Below, piece by piece: positions 19,030 to 28,951 of a stretch of 64,000 bases of DNA; within the stretch, counting starts at the first letter, position 1, and every line of letters begins with the position of its first letter. Origin of the DNA: an uncultured Paraburkholderia sp. (GTDB lineage Bacteria; Pseudomonadota; Gammaproteobacteria; Burkholderiales; Burkholderiaceae). Below the pieces are notes generated by a model, which did not search any database, was not told the origin of the DNA, and saw only the letters and a list, made by a program, of their open reading frames with translations. Location of the stretch: NCBI GenBank assembly GCA_940746715.1, contig CALNWN010000001.1, positions 62,001 to 126,000 on the forward strand, in the 5' to 3' direction. Both the position numbers and the translations under genes were made by a program.

Positions 19030-19987
19030 TCAGTCCACGCCGAATGCCGCGCGCAATGCCGCGGCGGCATCCTCATGCGCGCGCGACCTCGGGCAAGAAG
19101 CCGCCCATCTTGAAGAACTCGTGAATCATGCCGGGATAGCGCTTGAGCGTCACGGCGTTGCCACAGGCGCGCAGTTTGTCCGCATAGGCGTCGCCCTCGT
19201 CGCTCAACGGATCGTATTCGGCGGTCGCGATCCATGCGGGCGCGAGGCCGCTGAAATCCGGCGCGCCGCGCGTGCCATCGAGCGGCGCGAAACGCCAGTC
19301 GTCGCGATCGCGCGTGCCGCGCACGTACTGCGCGAAGAACCATTGAATCGTCTCGCCCGAGAGCAGGAATCCGTCGGCGAGACGCGAGTGCGAATCGGTC
19401 TGCTGATAGCCGGTCGTGCCCGGATAGATCAGCAACTACAGCGCGAGTGCCATACCGGCGTCGCGCGCCAGCACGGCGCTGATCGTCGCAAGCGTGCCGC
19501 CCGCGCTGTCGCCGCCCACCGCGAGCCGCTCATTGTCGATGCCGAATTCCGCGGCGTGCCCGTGCAGCCAGGCGAGCGCATCGAAAGCATCGTCGACGGC
19601 GGTCGGGAATTTGTGTTCGGGCGCGAGCCGGTAATCCACCGAGAGCACCACGCACTTGCCGTTGCGCGCGAACATCCGGCAGAGCGCGTCGTGCGTATTC
19701 ACGCTGCCCACGGTGAAGCCGCCGCCGTGGTAGTAGACGAGCGCCGCGGCGGGCTCGGCCCCGCTCGGCGCCTGCGCGTAGTAAAGGCGCGCGCCGATCG
19801 TCGCGCCGTCGCGGGTCGGGATGCGCAGGTCTTCCACGGCGAACATCGGCGCGCTCGCGATCTCGAGAATCGGCGCGCTTTTCTCGTACGACGCGCGCGC
19901 TGCTTGCGGCGTCATCTCGTGGAGCTTCGGGCGCTTTGCGCGCGCGATCATGTCGAGCACCTGCTCGATCTTCGGATTCAAGGGCAT
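19030..19987 (-). pseudogene. Alpha/beta hydrolase (HSL-type esterase) with in-frame amber codon and 3' frameshift
   Basis: Hormone-sensitive-lipase-family esterase. Oxyanion motif YYHGGGF, VDYRLAPEHKFP, nucleophile elbow GGDSAGG, catalytic Asp in AEYDPLSDEG and His in MIHEFFKMGG are all visible. The frame is cut by TAG at 19436-19438 where CAG would give ALQLLIYPG, the same reading frame continuing on both sides. A second lesion near 19074 loses one base; the restored end reads VARAHEDAAAALRAAFGVD with TGA at 19030. Two independent lesions make this a real pseudogene rather than an isolated error. Confidence 0.8.
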
Positions 19988-20090
19988 GTGACGTGAAACG
20001 GCGAAGAGGCGCGGGAGGTTGAAAAAACGCGCGGCATGGCGCGTGGTGCCGCGTGCGGTGTCAGGTGCAGTGTCAAGCGCGGCATCGGCT

Positions 20091-20954
20091 TCAGTCGGCA
20101 GCCGCGCTCGTGACTTCCGGCTTCAGCGACATTGGATCGGTCGGATCGCGCAACTGCTCGATATCCGCGTGACGCAGCTTGACCGTCGCCATGATGGCCG
20201 GGTGCGTGATGATGTAGAAGCGCCGTTTTGCGATGGCGTCGAAGGTGAGCCCGGCGACCTCGGCCGCGCCCAGCTTGCCGGCGGCGATCTGCGAGCGCGT
20301 CGGCTGGTTTTCGTTGCGCAGCTCCGCGGGCCGCGCGCGCTCCGCATCCGCAATGCCGGTCGGCGCGAAGGCCGGACACAGCAGCGAACAGCCGACTACG
20401 CTGCTCGCGTCGCGCCTCGCCTGCGCGAGTTGCAGGTCGTGATAGAGCGTCTCAGTGAGCGACACCACGGCGTGTTTCGACGCGTTATAGACGCCCATCG
20501 CGGGCGGCGACAAAAGACCTGCCACGGACGCCGTGTTCACGATATGCGCCGGCTCGTTCTGCGCGAGCATGATCGGCGCGAACACGCGCACGCCGTGCGC
20601 GACGCCCATCACATTCACGCCGAACACCCACGCCCAGTCGTTTGCCGAGCTCTCCCACAGGAAGCCGCCTGAGCCCACGCCCGCGTTGTTGAAAAGCAGA
20701 TGGACCTTGCCGAATGCCTCGAGCGCGGCGTGGGCGAGCGCCTCGACCTGCGCCGCGCTCGACACGTCGGTAGGCACGCCGATCGCGTCCGCGCCGGCTG
20801 CGCGCAACGCTTCGACGGTTTGCGAGAGCGCGTTGGCGTTCACGTCCGCGAGCACGAGCTTCATGCCCAGCGCCGCGGCCTTGTGCGCGAACGCCTCACC
20901 AAAGCCGCTCGCCGCGCCGGTAATGACCGTGACCTTACATGCAAATTCGAACAT
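20091..20954 (-). CDS. Short-chain dehydrogenase/reductase
   Basis: 287 residues with Rossmann motif TGAASGFGEAFA (T-G-x3-G-x-G), NNAGVGSGG, and catalytic YNASK (Y-x3-K) preceded by Ser in TASVAG. C-terminal tail is family-typical (ITHPAIMATVKLRHADIEQL). The start ATG 20954 begins MFEFACKVTVITG. Substrate unknown; the setting beside an esterase and a medium-chain reductase suggests a catabolic alcohol or ketone. Intact while both neighbours are broken. Confidence 0.85.
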   Translation of the reverse strand: MFEFACKVTVITGAASGFGEAFAHKAAALGMKLVLADVNANALSQTVEALRAAGADAIGVPTDVSSAAQVEALAHAALEAFGKVHLLFNNAGVGSGGFLWESSANDWAWVFGVNVMGVAHGVRVFAPIMLAQNEPAHIVNTASVAGLLSPPAMGVYNASKHAVVSLTETLYHDLQLAQARRDASSVVGCSLLCPAFAPTGIADAERARPAELRNENQPTRSQIAAGKLGAAEVAGLTFDAIAKRRFYIITHPAIMATVKLRHADIEQLRDPTDPMSLKPEVTSAAAD

Positions 20955-21060
20955 CCGTCGACTCCGTGATGGGCTGCTTTTTGTCCACGCTCGCTTGCAT
21001 GCGCGGCTCGATGGGCGACGCAACAGGCGCCTCGCTCGCTGAGCCGCGTCGCTCGCTCCC

Positions 21061-22050
21061 TCAAATCAGCTTGACGAGCTGCTTGCCGAAGTTCCTGCCC
21101 TTCAGAAGGCCGATGAACGCTTCGGGCGCGGCATCGAGCCCTTGTGCGATGCTCTCCCGATACTGCAGCTTCTTCCGCGCGACCAGCGTGCCGAGCTGCT
21201 CGAGCGCTTCCGGCCAGACATCCATATGCTCGCTCGCGATGAAGCCCTGCACGAGCAGGCGCTGCGTCAGTATGAGCGACGGGTGTTTGAGCGGCACCGG
21301 CTGGCCGTCGTAGCCCGCGATGTATCCGTATACCGCGATGCGGCCAAACGGGTTCATGCGCGCGAGCGTCGCGTCGAGCACCTCGCCGCCGACGTTCTCG
21401 AAACAAACGTCGACGCCGTTGGGCGTCGCCGCCTTCAGGTCCTGATACAGATTGCCGGCCTTGTAGTCGACACACGCGTCGAAGCCGAGCGTCTCCACCA
21501 CGTAGCGGCACTTTTCTTCACCGCCGGCGATGCCCACCGCGCGCGCCGGCCAGCTTCGCCAGTTGCCCGACCACGCTGCCCACCGCTCCGCTCGCCGCGC
21601 TGACCACGACGGTCTCGCCCGCCTTCGGCGCAATGATGCGGTTCAGCCCGTACCACCCCCGGTCACGCCCGGCATGCCGACCGCGCCGAGATAAGCCGAC
21701 AGCGGCACATGCGTGTCGTCGACCTTCTGCACGCCCGCGCCGTTCGAGGTGCCGTATTCCTGCCAGCCGAACATCGCGAGGACCTTGTCGCCGACCGCAA
21801 ACTTCCGATTCTTCGACGCGACCACTTCGCCGACCGTCCCGCCGATCATCACTTCATCGAGCGGCTGCGGCGGCGCGTACGACTTGCTGTCGTTCATGCG
21901 GCCGCGCATATAGGGATCGAGCGACAGGTAGTGATTGCGCACGCGGATTTCGCCGTCGGCGAGCGGCGTTTCGACGAGGCGGAAGTTCCCGGGCGTGACG
22001 GCGCCTTGCGGAAGCGAAGCCAGCACGAACTGGCGGTTGATCTGTGGCAT
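21061..22050 (-). pseudogene. NADPH-dependent zinc-free medium-chain oxidoreductase (CurA-like), two frameshifts
   Basis: The N-terminus MPQINRQFVLASLPQG with LSLDPYMRGRM and GWQEY matches the leukotriene-B4-dehydrogenase/CurA group of medium-chain reductases. After GMPGVTGG the frame is lost; the next frame gives WYGLNRIIAPKAGETVVVSAASGAVGSVVGQLAK (cofactor loop). A further missing base in GCGCGCG near 21541 moves the rest (VGIAGGEEKCRYVVE to the end GRNFGKQLVKLI) into a third frame. Length otherwise normal (about 330). Confidence 0.8.
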
Positions 22051-22106
22051 GTCGATCGTCTCCTTGGGTTGCGGATGGGCCGCTTGCTCTGTTGTGGCGC
22101 GTGTGC

Positions 22107-22598
22107 TCAACCGTCGCTGGAACCGGGTTTCGCCGACGGGTCGCTGCGCAGACGCTGACGCGTCACGTCGCGGCCCACGGCGAGGCGGCGCATGTGCATG
22201 TATTTGAAGGTGCCGAGCGCCTTCGCGACGAAGTGTTCTTTGCTGTCGCGGATCTCGCCTTCGCAATAGGCCATGGTGGTCGAACGGTGCAGCACGCGCG
22301 CGGTCGCGCGCAATTCGCCGCGGCCGGGCTGCATGAAGTTGACCTTCATTTCGACGGTGACGACGCCGACGCCGTCGCCCGCGAGACTACGCGCGGCCAT
22401 GGCCAGAGCGACGTCGGCGAGCGTCATGGTCACGCCGCCATGCGCGACGTCCCACGTATTCATGTGCTCCGGCAACAGGGACAGCACGACTTCGCTCGCG
22501 CCGTCCGCTGCCGACACGAGTTGCGCGCCGAGCCGGTCGACAAAAGGACTCTCGGGCAGCGACGCGCCGCCCGCGGTGGATGAAGGTGAATCGGTCAT
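22107..22598 (-). CDS. PaaI-type hotdog thioesterase
   Basis: 163 residues. The hotdog-fold core has MNTWDVAHGGVTMTLADVALAMAAR, the usual PaaI/YdiI active-site helix with conserved HGG, and later VEMKVNFMQPGRGELRATARV. It hydrolyses acyl- or aryl-CoA thioesters. It lies upstream of the broken oxidoreductase on the same strand. Intact. Confidence 0.85.
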   Translation of the reverse strand: MTDSPSSTAGGASLPESPFVDRLGAQLVSAADGASEVVLSLLPEHMNTWDVAHGGVTMTLADVALAMAARSLAGDGVGVVTVEMKVNFMQPGRGELRATARVLHRSTTMAYCEGEIRDSKEHFVAKALGTFKYMHMRRLAVGRDVTRQRLRSDPSAKPGSSDG

Positions 22599-22655
22599 TG
22601 CAGCTTTCAGCGTTCCTTGTCTCGATGCGCGAACGAGCCGTCGGTGCAGCAGGCT

Positions 22656-24269
22656 TCACGCGCGCGGCGCACCGTGCCGCAAGAGCAGAAATGATACCCG
22701 CTGTGGCGTTTCGCGGTGGCGCGCAGACGTCAGCTTTGCGGCCGGCAGCGTTAAAGCTGGCGAACAGGTCCGCGTTGTCGCCGGAGCCCAATTGCGCTCA
22801 CGCGGCCCGAGCCGGCGCAGCGCTTCGTCGGCGAGATCGAGGTCCGTGCTCGGAGCGCTGAGGCGGATGAAGTGATCGAAGCGGCCCGCGTTAGAAAACA
22901 CCGTGTCGGGCATCACGCGAATGCCCTCTTTCAGCGCAGCGTCGAAAAAAGCGGCCGACGATACGGTGCGCGGCAGCTCGACCCAGAAGAAGATGCCGCC
23001 GGCGGGCGGCGTGAAACGCGTGCCCTCGGGAAAGGACGCCGCAAGCGCCGCCGCCATCCGCTCGCGTTGCAACCTCAAACGCTCGCGCAAGCGCCGCAGA
23101 TGCCGCTCGTACGCGTTTGTCTCCAGAAACTCCGCAAGCACGACCTGCGACAACTGCTCGTTGTGACGCGACTGCGCGAACTTCAGCATGCCGATACGCG
23201 GATGCCAGCGCCCACCATTGACCCAGCCGACCCGCATGCCCGGCGCGAGCGTCTTGTTGAACGAGGTGCAATGGATCACGGTGCCGTCGGTGTCCCAGGC
23301 CTTCAGCGAGCGCAGCGGCTTCGCGCTGTCGACGAGTTCGCGATACGGGTCGTCCTCGATCAGCGCGATGCCCGCTCGCGCGCACAGCTCGACGAGCCTC
23401 GCCTTGTGCGAATCGGGCATCACGCAGCCGAGCGGATTCTGCAGATTCGGCACGACCACCACGGCCTTGATGTCGGGATGCGTGTGCAACGCGAAGTCGA
23501 GCGCCTCGATGGCAAGGCCGGTGCTCGGGCTCGCCGGAATTTCCAGCGCGCGCAGCCCGAGGCTTTCGAGCGCCTGCAGCAAGCCGAAGAAGCACGGCGA
23601 TTCGACGGCGACGGTGTCTCCCGGCTGGGTAACCGCTCGCAGCGCGAGATTGACGGCCTCGATACCGCCGTGCGTCATGATGATGTCGTCGGCGCCGATC
23701 TGAATGCCGGCATCGAGCGCACGGCGCGCGATGATTCCGCGCAACGCCGGGTCGCCATGGTCGGCACCGGCGGTGAGCAGCGTGGGCCGCCGGCGCAATG
23801 CGCGCAGCGCGGCTTTCTGCAGCGCATCGGTCGGATAAAGATCGGACGAGGCGGTCGCGTCGCCCAGGTTGAATGCGTCCGGATAGCGCTGCAATTGCGA
23901 GACGATTGCCGAAATGGTCGAGTGAATGCCGACGAACTGCGCCGCGCCGGGCATGCTCGCCAGGTCCGGTTCGGACGCGGCCGGCAAGGCGGCGCTTTTC
24001 GATGCGCGCACGAAGTAACCGGAGCGCGGCTGCGCCTCGATCAGCGCCTCACGTTCGAGCACGCGATAACTCTCGGTTGCCGTCGCGAGGCTCACGCCGT
24101 GACGCTGCATGAAGGCGCGCATCGACGGCATGCGCTCGCCGGGGCGCAGCACGCCATTACGGATCGCGCGGCGATATTGGGCCGCCAGTTGACGATAGAG
24201 CGGCTCATCCGCTGGGGCGTCGTTCGGCGGCTTGCCGGGCTTGAGTGGCTTGACGGTGTGCGCTTGCAT
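22656..24269 (-). CDS. MocR-type (GntR helix-turn-helix plus aminotransferase-like) transcriptional regulator
   Basis: About 537 residues from ATG 24269. The N-terminal GntR domain has EPLYRQLAAQYRRAIRNGVLRPGERMPSMR and the recognition region GVSLATATESYRVLE. The large domain is class-I aminotransferase-like with PLP lysine in TSFNKTLAPGMRVGW and PNLQNPLG. MocR proteins sense PLP or amino-acid-derived ligands. An upstream in-frame extension to 24431 is low complexity (Asn/Thr/Lys/Ala) and probably not translated. The last 45 residues after ALRRLG are unlike the family, suggesting a late frameshift and read-through. Otherwise open. Confidence 0.75.
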   Translation of the reverse strand: MQAHTVKPLKPGKPPNDAPADEPLYRQLAAQYRRAIRNGVLRPGERMPSMRAFMQRHGVSLATATESYRVLEREALIEAQPRSGYFVRASKSAALPAASEPDLASMPGAAQFVGIHSTISAIVSQLQRYPDAFNLGDATASSDLYPTDALQKAALRALRRRPTLLTAGADHGDPALRGIIARRALDAGIQIGADDIIMTHGGIEAVNLALRAVTQPGDTVAVESPCFFGLLQALESLGLRALEIPASPSTGLAIEALDFALHTHPDIKAVVVVPNLQNPLGCVMPDSHKARLVELCARAGIALIEDDPYRELVDSAKPLRSLKAWDTDGTVIHCTSFNKTLAPGMRVGWVNGGRWHPRIGMLKFAQSRHNEQLSQVVLAEFLETNAYERHLRRLRERLRLQRERMAAALAASFPEGTRFTPPAGGIFFWVELPRTVSSAAFFDAALKEGIRVMPDTVFSNAGRFDHFIRLSAPSTDLDLADEALRRLGPRERNWAPATTRTCSPALTLPAAKLTSARHRETPQRVSFLLLRHGAPRA

Positions 24270-24540
24270 GGGCTTGGTGTCGGCGTTCGTGTTGGCGCTG
24301 CTGTTGGCTGTGTGTTTGCGTCTGTTGGCCTTCGTGCTGGCGTTCGCGCTGATCGGCTCATGAGCCGATGGTGCGCACGGCACGCTCATCACGACAGATA
24401 CACATGGCCCCCATTTCAACCGATACAGCACGCCAAACCGCCACCTTGTACCGGTTCACATGATCGCCGGCTGCGGCTGTTTCCGCCAGCGCTGCTTCAA
24501 TAAGCTGGATGGCATGCAAACGGTACCGAAGGAAACGACC

Positions 24541-24897
24541 ATGTCTGCCCGCGCCACCCTCAATGTATGCAACCTTGCCGCCGGCCAGGTTGCCTTTCAC
24601 GACTTGCGTGCCCGCAGCGCCGTCGTCGCAGTGGAAGGCGATCTGCAGCTCATGTTCCGCGATCATTCGCTCGCATGGCTCGGCGACGCCGTTCCGTCCA
24701 CGTCGATCATGCTGCGCGAAGGGCAGTGCTTCGTGCTGCCGCAACGCGGCGTCGTGTCGATCAGCGCGGCGCGCGCGGAAGCGGTGGCTTTCGCGCTGCA
24801 AGCGTCGCAGAGCGCCGCAAAAAGCCGCTTGCTGCCCGGCCATGTCGCGCGCCAGTTGGCCGAATTGGTCAGAGCGACGCTGCGGCGCGCCGCCTGA
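24541..24897 (+). CDS. DUF2917 family protein
   Basis: 118-residue protein of the DUF2917 group: RSAVVAVEGDLQLMFRDHSLAWLG and GQCFVLPQRGVVSISA. The fold suggests a small cupin-like beta protein; function unknown. Start ATG 24541 has AGGA just upstream. It is divergent from the MocR gene, so may be regulated by it. Confidence 0.65.
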   Translation: MSARATLNVCNLAAGQVAFHDLRARSAVVAVEGDLQLMFRDHSLAWLGDAVPSTSIMLREGQCFVLPQRGVVSISAARAEAVAFALQASQSAAKSRLLPGHVARQLAELVRATLRRAA

Positions 24898-24965
24898 CGC
24901 GCTTCTGTGCGCGGGAGGCCGCCCGCTACAATGCATGATCCCATTCGCTCTTCGAGGTGCCGGTC

Positions 24966-25472
24966 ATGTCCTTCATCCGCATGTTGTTCAGTGCGAGCCT
25001 GCGCCGTGCGGCCGCGTGGTGCGCTGTCGTCGCGTGTACGCTGACGCTCACCGCCTGCGCCGGGCTATTCGGCGGCGATCCGCTGCGCGTGAACGTGGCC
25101 GGCATCGAACCCCTTGAAGGCCAGGGTCTCGAAATGCGTTTTAACGTCAAGCTGCGGGTGCAGAATCCGAATTCGGCGGTCAGCTTCAACGGCGTGTCGC
25201 TCGATCTCGAACTGAACGGCAAATCGTTCGCGAGCGGCGTGAGCGATCAGAGCGGCACCGTGCCGCGCTTCGGCGAAACGGTGCTGAACGTGCCGCTGAC
25301 GGTGCCCGCATTCGCCGCGGTGCGCCAGGCCTTCGCTTTCGCCGGCGCCGCGGAGTCGGGGCAAGTTCCGTACGTTCTGCGCGGTAAGCTCGCGGGCGGC
25401 CCGTTCGGCACCACACATTTCATCGACCAGGGCACCCTGAGCCTGCCGATGACGGGTGGCGCCCTGCTGTGA
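24966..25472 (+). CDS. LEA type 2 (water-stress domain) lipoprotein
   Basis: 168 residues with a lipoprotein signal (lipobox LTAC about residue 31) followed by a LEA14/WHy domain: GLEMRFNVKLRVQNPNSAVSFNGVSLDLELNGKSFASG. Such proteins are linked to desiccation and envelope stress. ATG 24966 is chosen over GTG 24957 since it starts the signal. Its TGA stop (25470-25472) and the TGA of the convergent thiolase (25475-25473) abut as TGATCA. Intact. Confidence 0.8.
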   Translation: MSFIRMLFSASLRRAAAWCAVVACTLTLTACAGLFGGDPLRVNVAGIEPLEGQGLEMRFNVKLRVQNPNSAVSFNGVSLDLELNGKSFASGVSDQSGTVPRFGETVLNVPLTVPAFAAVRQAFAFAGAAESGQVPYVLRGKLAGGPFGTTHFIDQGTLSLPMTGGALL

Positions 25473-26653
25473 TCACGCCACTTCGAAGAGACCCGCCGCG
25501 CCCTGCCCGCCGCCGATACACATGGGGTGACCACGACGAGCTTCGCGCCGCGCCGCTTGCCTTCTATCAGCGCGTGCCCGGCGAGCCGCGCGCCGGACAC
25601 GCCGTACGGATGCCCCACCGCGATCGCGCCGCCGTTCACGTTCAGCCGGTCATGGTCGATGCTGAGCTTGTCCGCGCAATACAGCACCTGTACGGCGAAC
25701 GCTTCGTTCAGTTCCCACAAGTCGATGTCGTCCACTGTCAGGCCAGTCTGTTTCAGCAGCTTCGGCACCGCGAACACCGGGCCTATGCCCATTTCGTCCG
25801 GCTCGCACCCGGCCACGGCGAAACCGCGAAAAATGCCGAGCGGCTGCAGCCCTTCGCGCTCGGCGAGCTTCGCGTTCATCACCACACAGGCCGACGCGCC
25901 GTCGGAAAACTGGCTCGCGTTGCCCGCGGTAATGACGCCGCCCGGCAGCGCGGTGCGGATCTGCGAGACGCCTTCGAGTGTGGTGTCCGCGCGAATGCCC
26001 TCGTCGCCGCTGACGGTCACTTCCTTCGTATAGAGGCGGCCGGTCCCCTTGTCGGCGACGCCCGCGAGCACGGTCAACGGCACGATCTCGTCCTTGAAGC
26101 GGCCGGCCTCCAGCGCGGCCGCGGCGCGCTGCTGCGAGCGCACGCCATATTCGTCCTGACGTTCCTTCGAAATGGCATAGCGTTTCGCGACGTTCTCGGC
26201 GGTCTGCAACATCGACCAGTAAATCTCCGGCTTGTGCTCGGCGAGCCAGCCGTCGGTCATCATGTGGCGGTTCATCTCGTTCTGCACGCAGGAGATGGAT
26301 TCCACGCCGCCCACGACGAACACATCGCCCTCGCCGGCAATCACCCGCTGTGCAGCGAGCGCAATAGTTTGCAGTCCCGACGAACAGAAACGGTTCACCG
26401 TCATGCCCGGCACAGTGACCGGCAAGCCGGCCCGCAAAGCGATCTGCCGCGCGATGTTCATGCCGGTTGCGCCTTCCGGATTTGCGCAGCCCATGATGAC
26501 ATCCTCGACGCGCGCCGGATCGAGCTTCGCGCGCTCCACGGCTGCTTTCGTCACGTGGCCGCCGAGCGTCGCGCCGTGAGTCATGTTGAAACCGCCGCGC
26601 CACGATTTGGCGAGCCCGGTGCGAGCGGTCGATACGATTACGGCGTCGGTCAT
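25473..26653 (-). pseudogene. Acetyl-CoA acyltransferase (thiolase), 3' frameshift
   Basis: Type II thiolase of about 392 residues. Nucleophile Cys is seen in NRFCSSGLQTIALAAQ and the histidine in NVNGGAIAVGHPYG (normally GHPxG). After AKLVVVT the frame is lost: the expected MCIGGGQGAAGLFEVA, containing the second active-site Cys, lies in the next frame and ends at TGA 25473-25475. In the actual frame the protein runs on antisense to the lipoprotein gene to 25247. Loss of the CxGGGxG loop should abolish activity. Start ATG 26653 (MTDAVIVSTARTG). Confidence 0.8.
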
Positions 26654-26769
26654 GCGAATCTCCTGCGTGTTCAGTGTCGATGGTGGCGCGCGCGTCGATG
26701 CGCGGCAATGCAAGGAAGCGTCACCTTTGTCGTTCGTGACTAAGCGGAGCTTGCGTCGGTTCAGCCGGT

Positions 26770-28830
26770 TTAGCCGTTGAAGCCGCGGCCCGCAGCCGCG
26801 AGTTCGGCGATGCTCGCGGCAAGTTGCCACGCGTCGCCATTCGGCTGCGCGGCATAGCGGCGGATCGCGCGCTCGACGTTGTAAAGCCCGACCGTGTCCG
26901 CGTAGAGCATCGGCCCGCCGCGATGAAGCGGAAAGCCGTAGCCGGTCAGATAGACCATGTCGATATCCGACGCCTTCGACGCAATGCCTTCTTCGAGAAT
27001 CTTCGCGCCTTCGTTCACGAGTGCAAACACGAGCCGCTCGACGATTTCGTCGTCGCGGATCTTGCGGCGCTCCGTGTTCACTTCTTTCGAGTAGGCGACG
27101 ATCATTTCGTCGACGAGTTTCGACGGGCGCGCGGTGCGGTCGCCCGCCACGTAGTCGTAGCAGCCGCCGGTTTTCTGGCCAAAGCGCCCGGTCTCGCACA
27201 GGCGGTCGGCGATCTTCGAGTAATGCAAATCGGGCTGTTCCTGATAGCGGCGCTTGCGGATTGCCCAGCCGATGTCGTTGCCCGCCAGATCGCTCATGCG
27301 GAACGGTCCCATCGCGAAGCCGAACTTCTCGATGGCGCGATCGACCTGCGCGCCTTCTTCCAGCATGAAGAGCGCCTGGCGGATGTACTGCTCGATCATC
27401 CGGTTGCCGATAAAGCCGTCGCAGACGCCCGACACCACCGCCGTCTTGCGAATTTGTTTAGCGAGTTTCATGACGGTGGCGAGCACGTCCTTCGCGGTCT
27501 CTTTGCCGCGCACCACTTCGAGCAGCTTCATCACATTGGCCGTGCTGAAGAAGTGCATGCTGACAACGTCTTGCGGACGCTTCGTGAAAGCGGCGATCCG
27601 GTTCACGTCGAGCGTGGATGTATTGGACGCGAGAATGGCGCCGGGCTTCGCGACTTCGTCGAGACGCCGGAACACCTGCTCCTTCACGCCGAGCTCCTCG
27701 AACACCGCTTCGACGATCAGATCCGCGTGCTTCAGGTCGTCGTAGGAGAGCGTGGGCGTGATGAGCGCCATGCGCGCTTCCAGCGCTTCGGCTGTGAGCT
27801 TGCCCTTCTTCACGCTCGCTTCGTAATTGCCGCGGATCGTGGCGAGGCCGCGCTCCAGCGCTTCCTGCTTCGTCTCGAGCAGCGTCACGGGAATGCCCGC
27901 GTTGACGAAGTTCATCGCGATGCCGCCGCCCATCGTGCCCGCGCCGATCACCGCGACCTGGCGGATCTCGCGCACCGGCGTATCGGCGGGCACGTCGGGA
28001 ATCTTGCTCGCCGCGCGTTCGCCGAAGAACGCATGACGCAGCGCGCGGCTCTCGGGCGTTTGCACGAGCGCGATGAAGCATTTCGCGCTCAAACGCGAGG
28101 CCCTTGTCGAAGCCGTGCTTGACGCCCGCTTCCACCGCGTCGATACACTTGAGCGGCGCGGGAAAATGCTTCGCGACAGCCGCAACACTGTTGCGCGCGA
28201 ACTGGATGAAGCCCTCGGCGTTGGGATGCACGATCTTGCGCTCGCGCACTTTCGGGTGCGGGCCCGCCTGTGCGCCGACCTTGCGCGCGAACGCAAGCGC
28301 CGCTTCGGCGAGATCGCCTTCCACGAGTTCGTCGAAAAGGCCCGAACCGGCGAGCTTCTGCGAGTCGACCGGCGCGCCGGACACGATCATGTTGAGCGCG
28401 GCTTCGAGGCCGATGGCGCGCGGCAGGCGCTGCGTGCCGCTCGCGCCCGGCAGGATGCCGAGCTTCACTTCGGGCAACGCGATCTGCGCGCCGGGCGCGG
28501 CGATGCGGTAATGGGCGCCGAGCGCCAGTTCGAGGCCGCCGCCCATGGCCACGCTGTGAATTGCCGCGACCACCGGCTTCGCGCTGCTTTCCACGATCTT
28601 GATGACAGTGGCGAGCGTGGGCTCCTGCGTCGCTTTGGGCGTATTGAATTCGGTGATGTCCGCGCCGCCCGAGAAGGCCTTGCCCGCACCTGTCAGCACG
28701 ATGGCCTGGATGGCCGGGTCGCGCTCTGCGCGCTCGATGCCTTCGACGATTCCCGCGCGCGTCGACAGCCCAAGGCCGTTGACCGGAGGATTGTTCAGTG
28801 TGATGAGGCGGCGCTGCGCGCGCCGCTCGT
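26770..28830 (-). pseudogene. fadJ: FadJ/FadB-type enoyl-CoA hydratase / 3-hydroxyacyl-CoA dehydrogenase, frameshifted and lacking a start
   Basis: Multifunctional beta-oxidation enzyme. The crotonase part has TLNNPPVNGLGLSTR, AFSGGADITEF and AMGGGLELALGAHYR; the dehydrogenase part has [37 protein letters not shown] and GFIGNRM. The frame breaks at about 28073: LAFERE is followed in the other frame by CFIALVQTPESRA, one base missing. At the 5' end the frame before ITLNNPP is not family-like and contains no start codon, so the first 15 or so residues and the start appear lost. The remaining length fits the family (about 690). Confidence 0.8.
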
Positions 28831-28951
28831 GCGGTCCGCCGAGCCGTCGAGCCGTCCGGCTCGACGGCGCCGCCCTCGCCTTCAGCTTAGGTCGGCGGCT
28901 CCCGTGTCAGCAGGCAGAATACACAAAAAAGCACAATCGTTCAATTTATCG

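Noticed and set aside
22872..24503. 543-codon plus-strand frame opposite the MocR gene
   Set aside because: Antisense shadow with Arg/His/Gln-rich composition.
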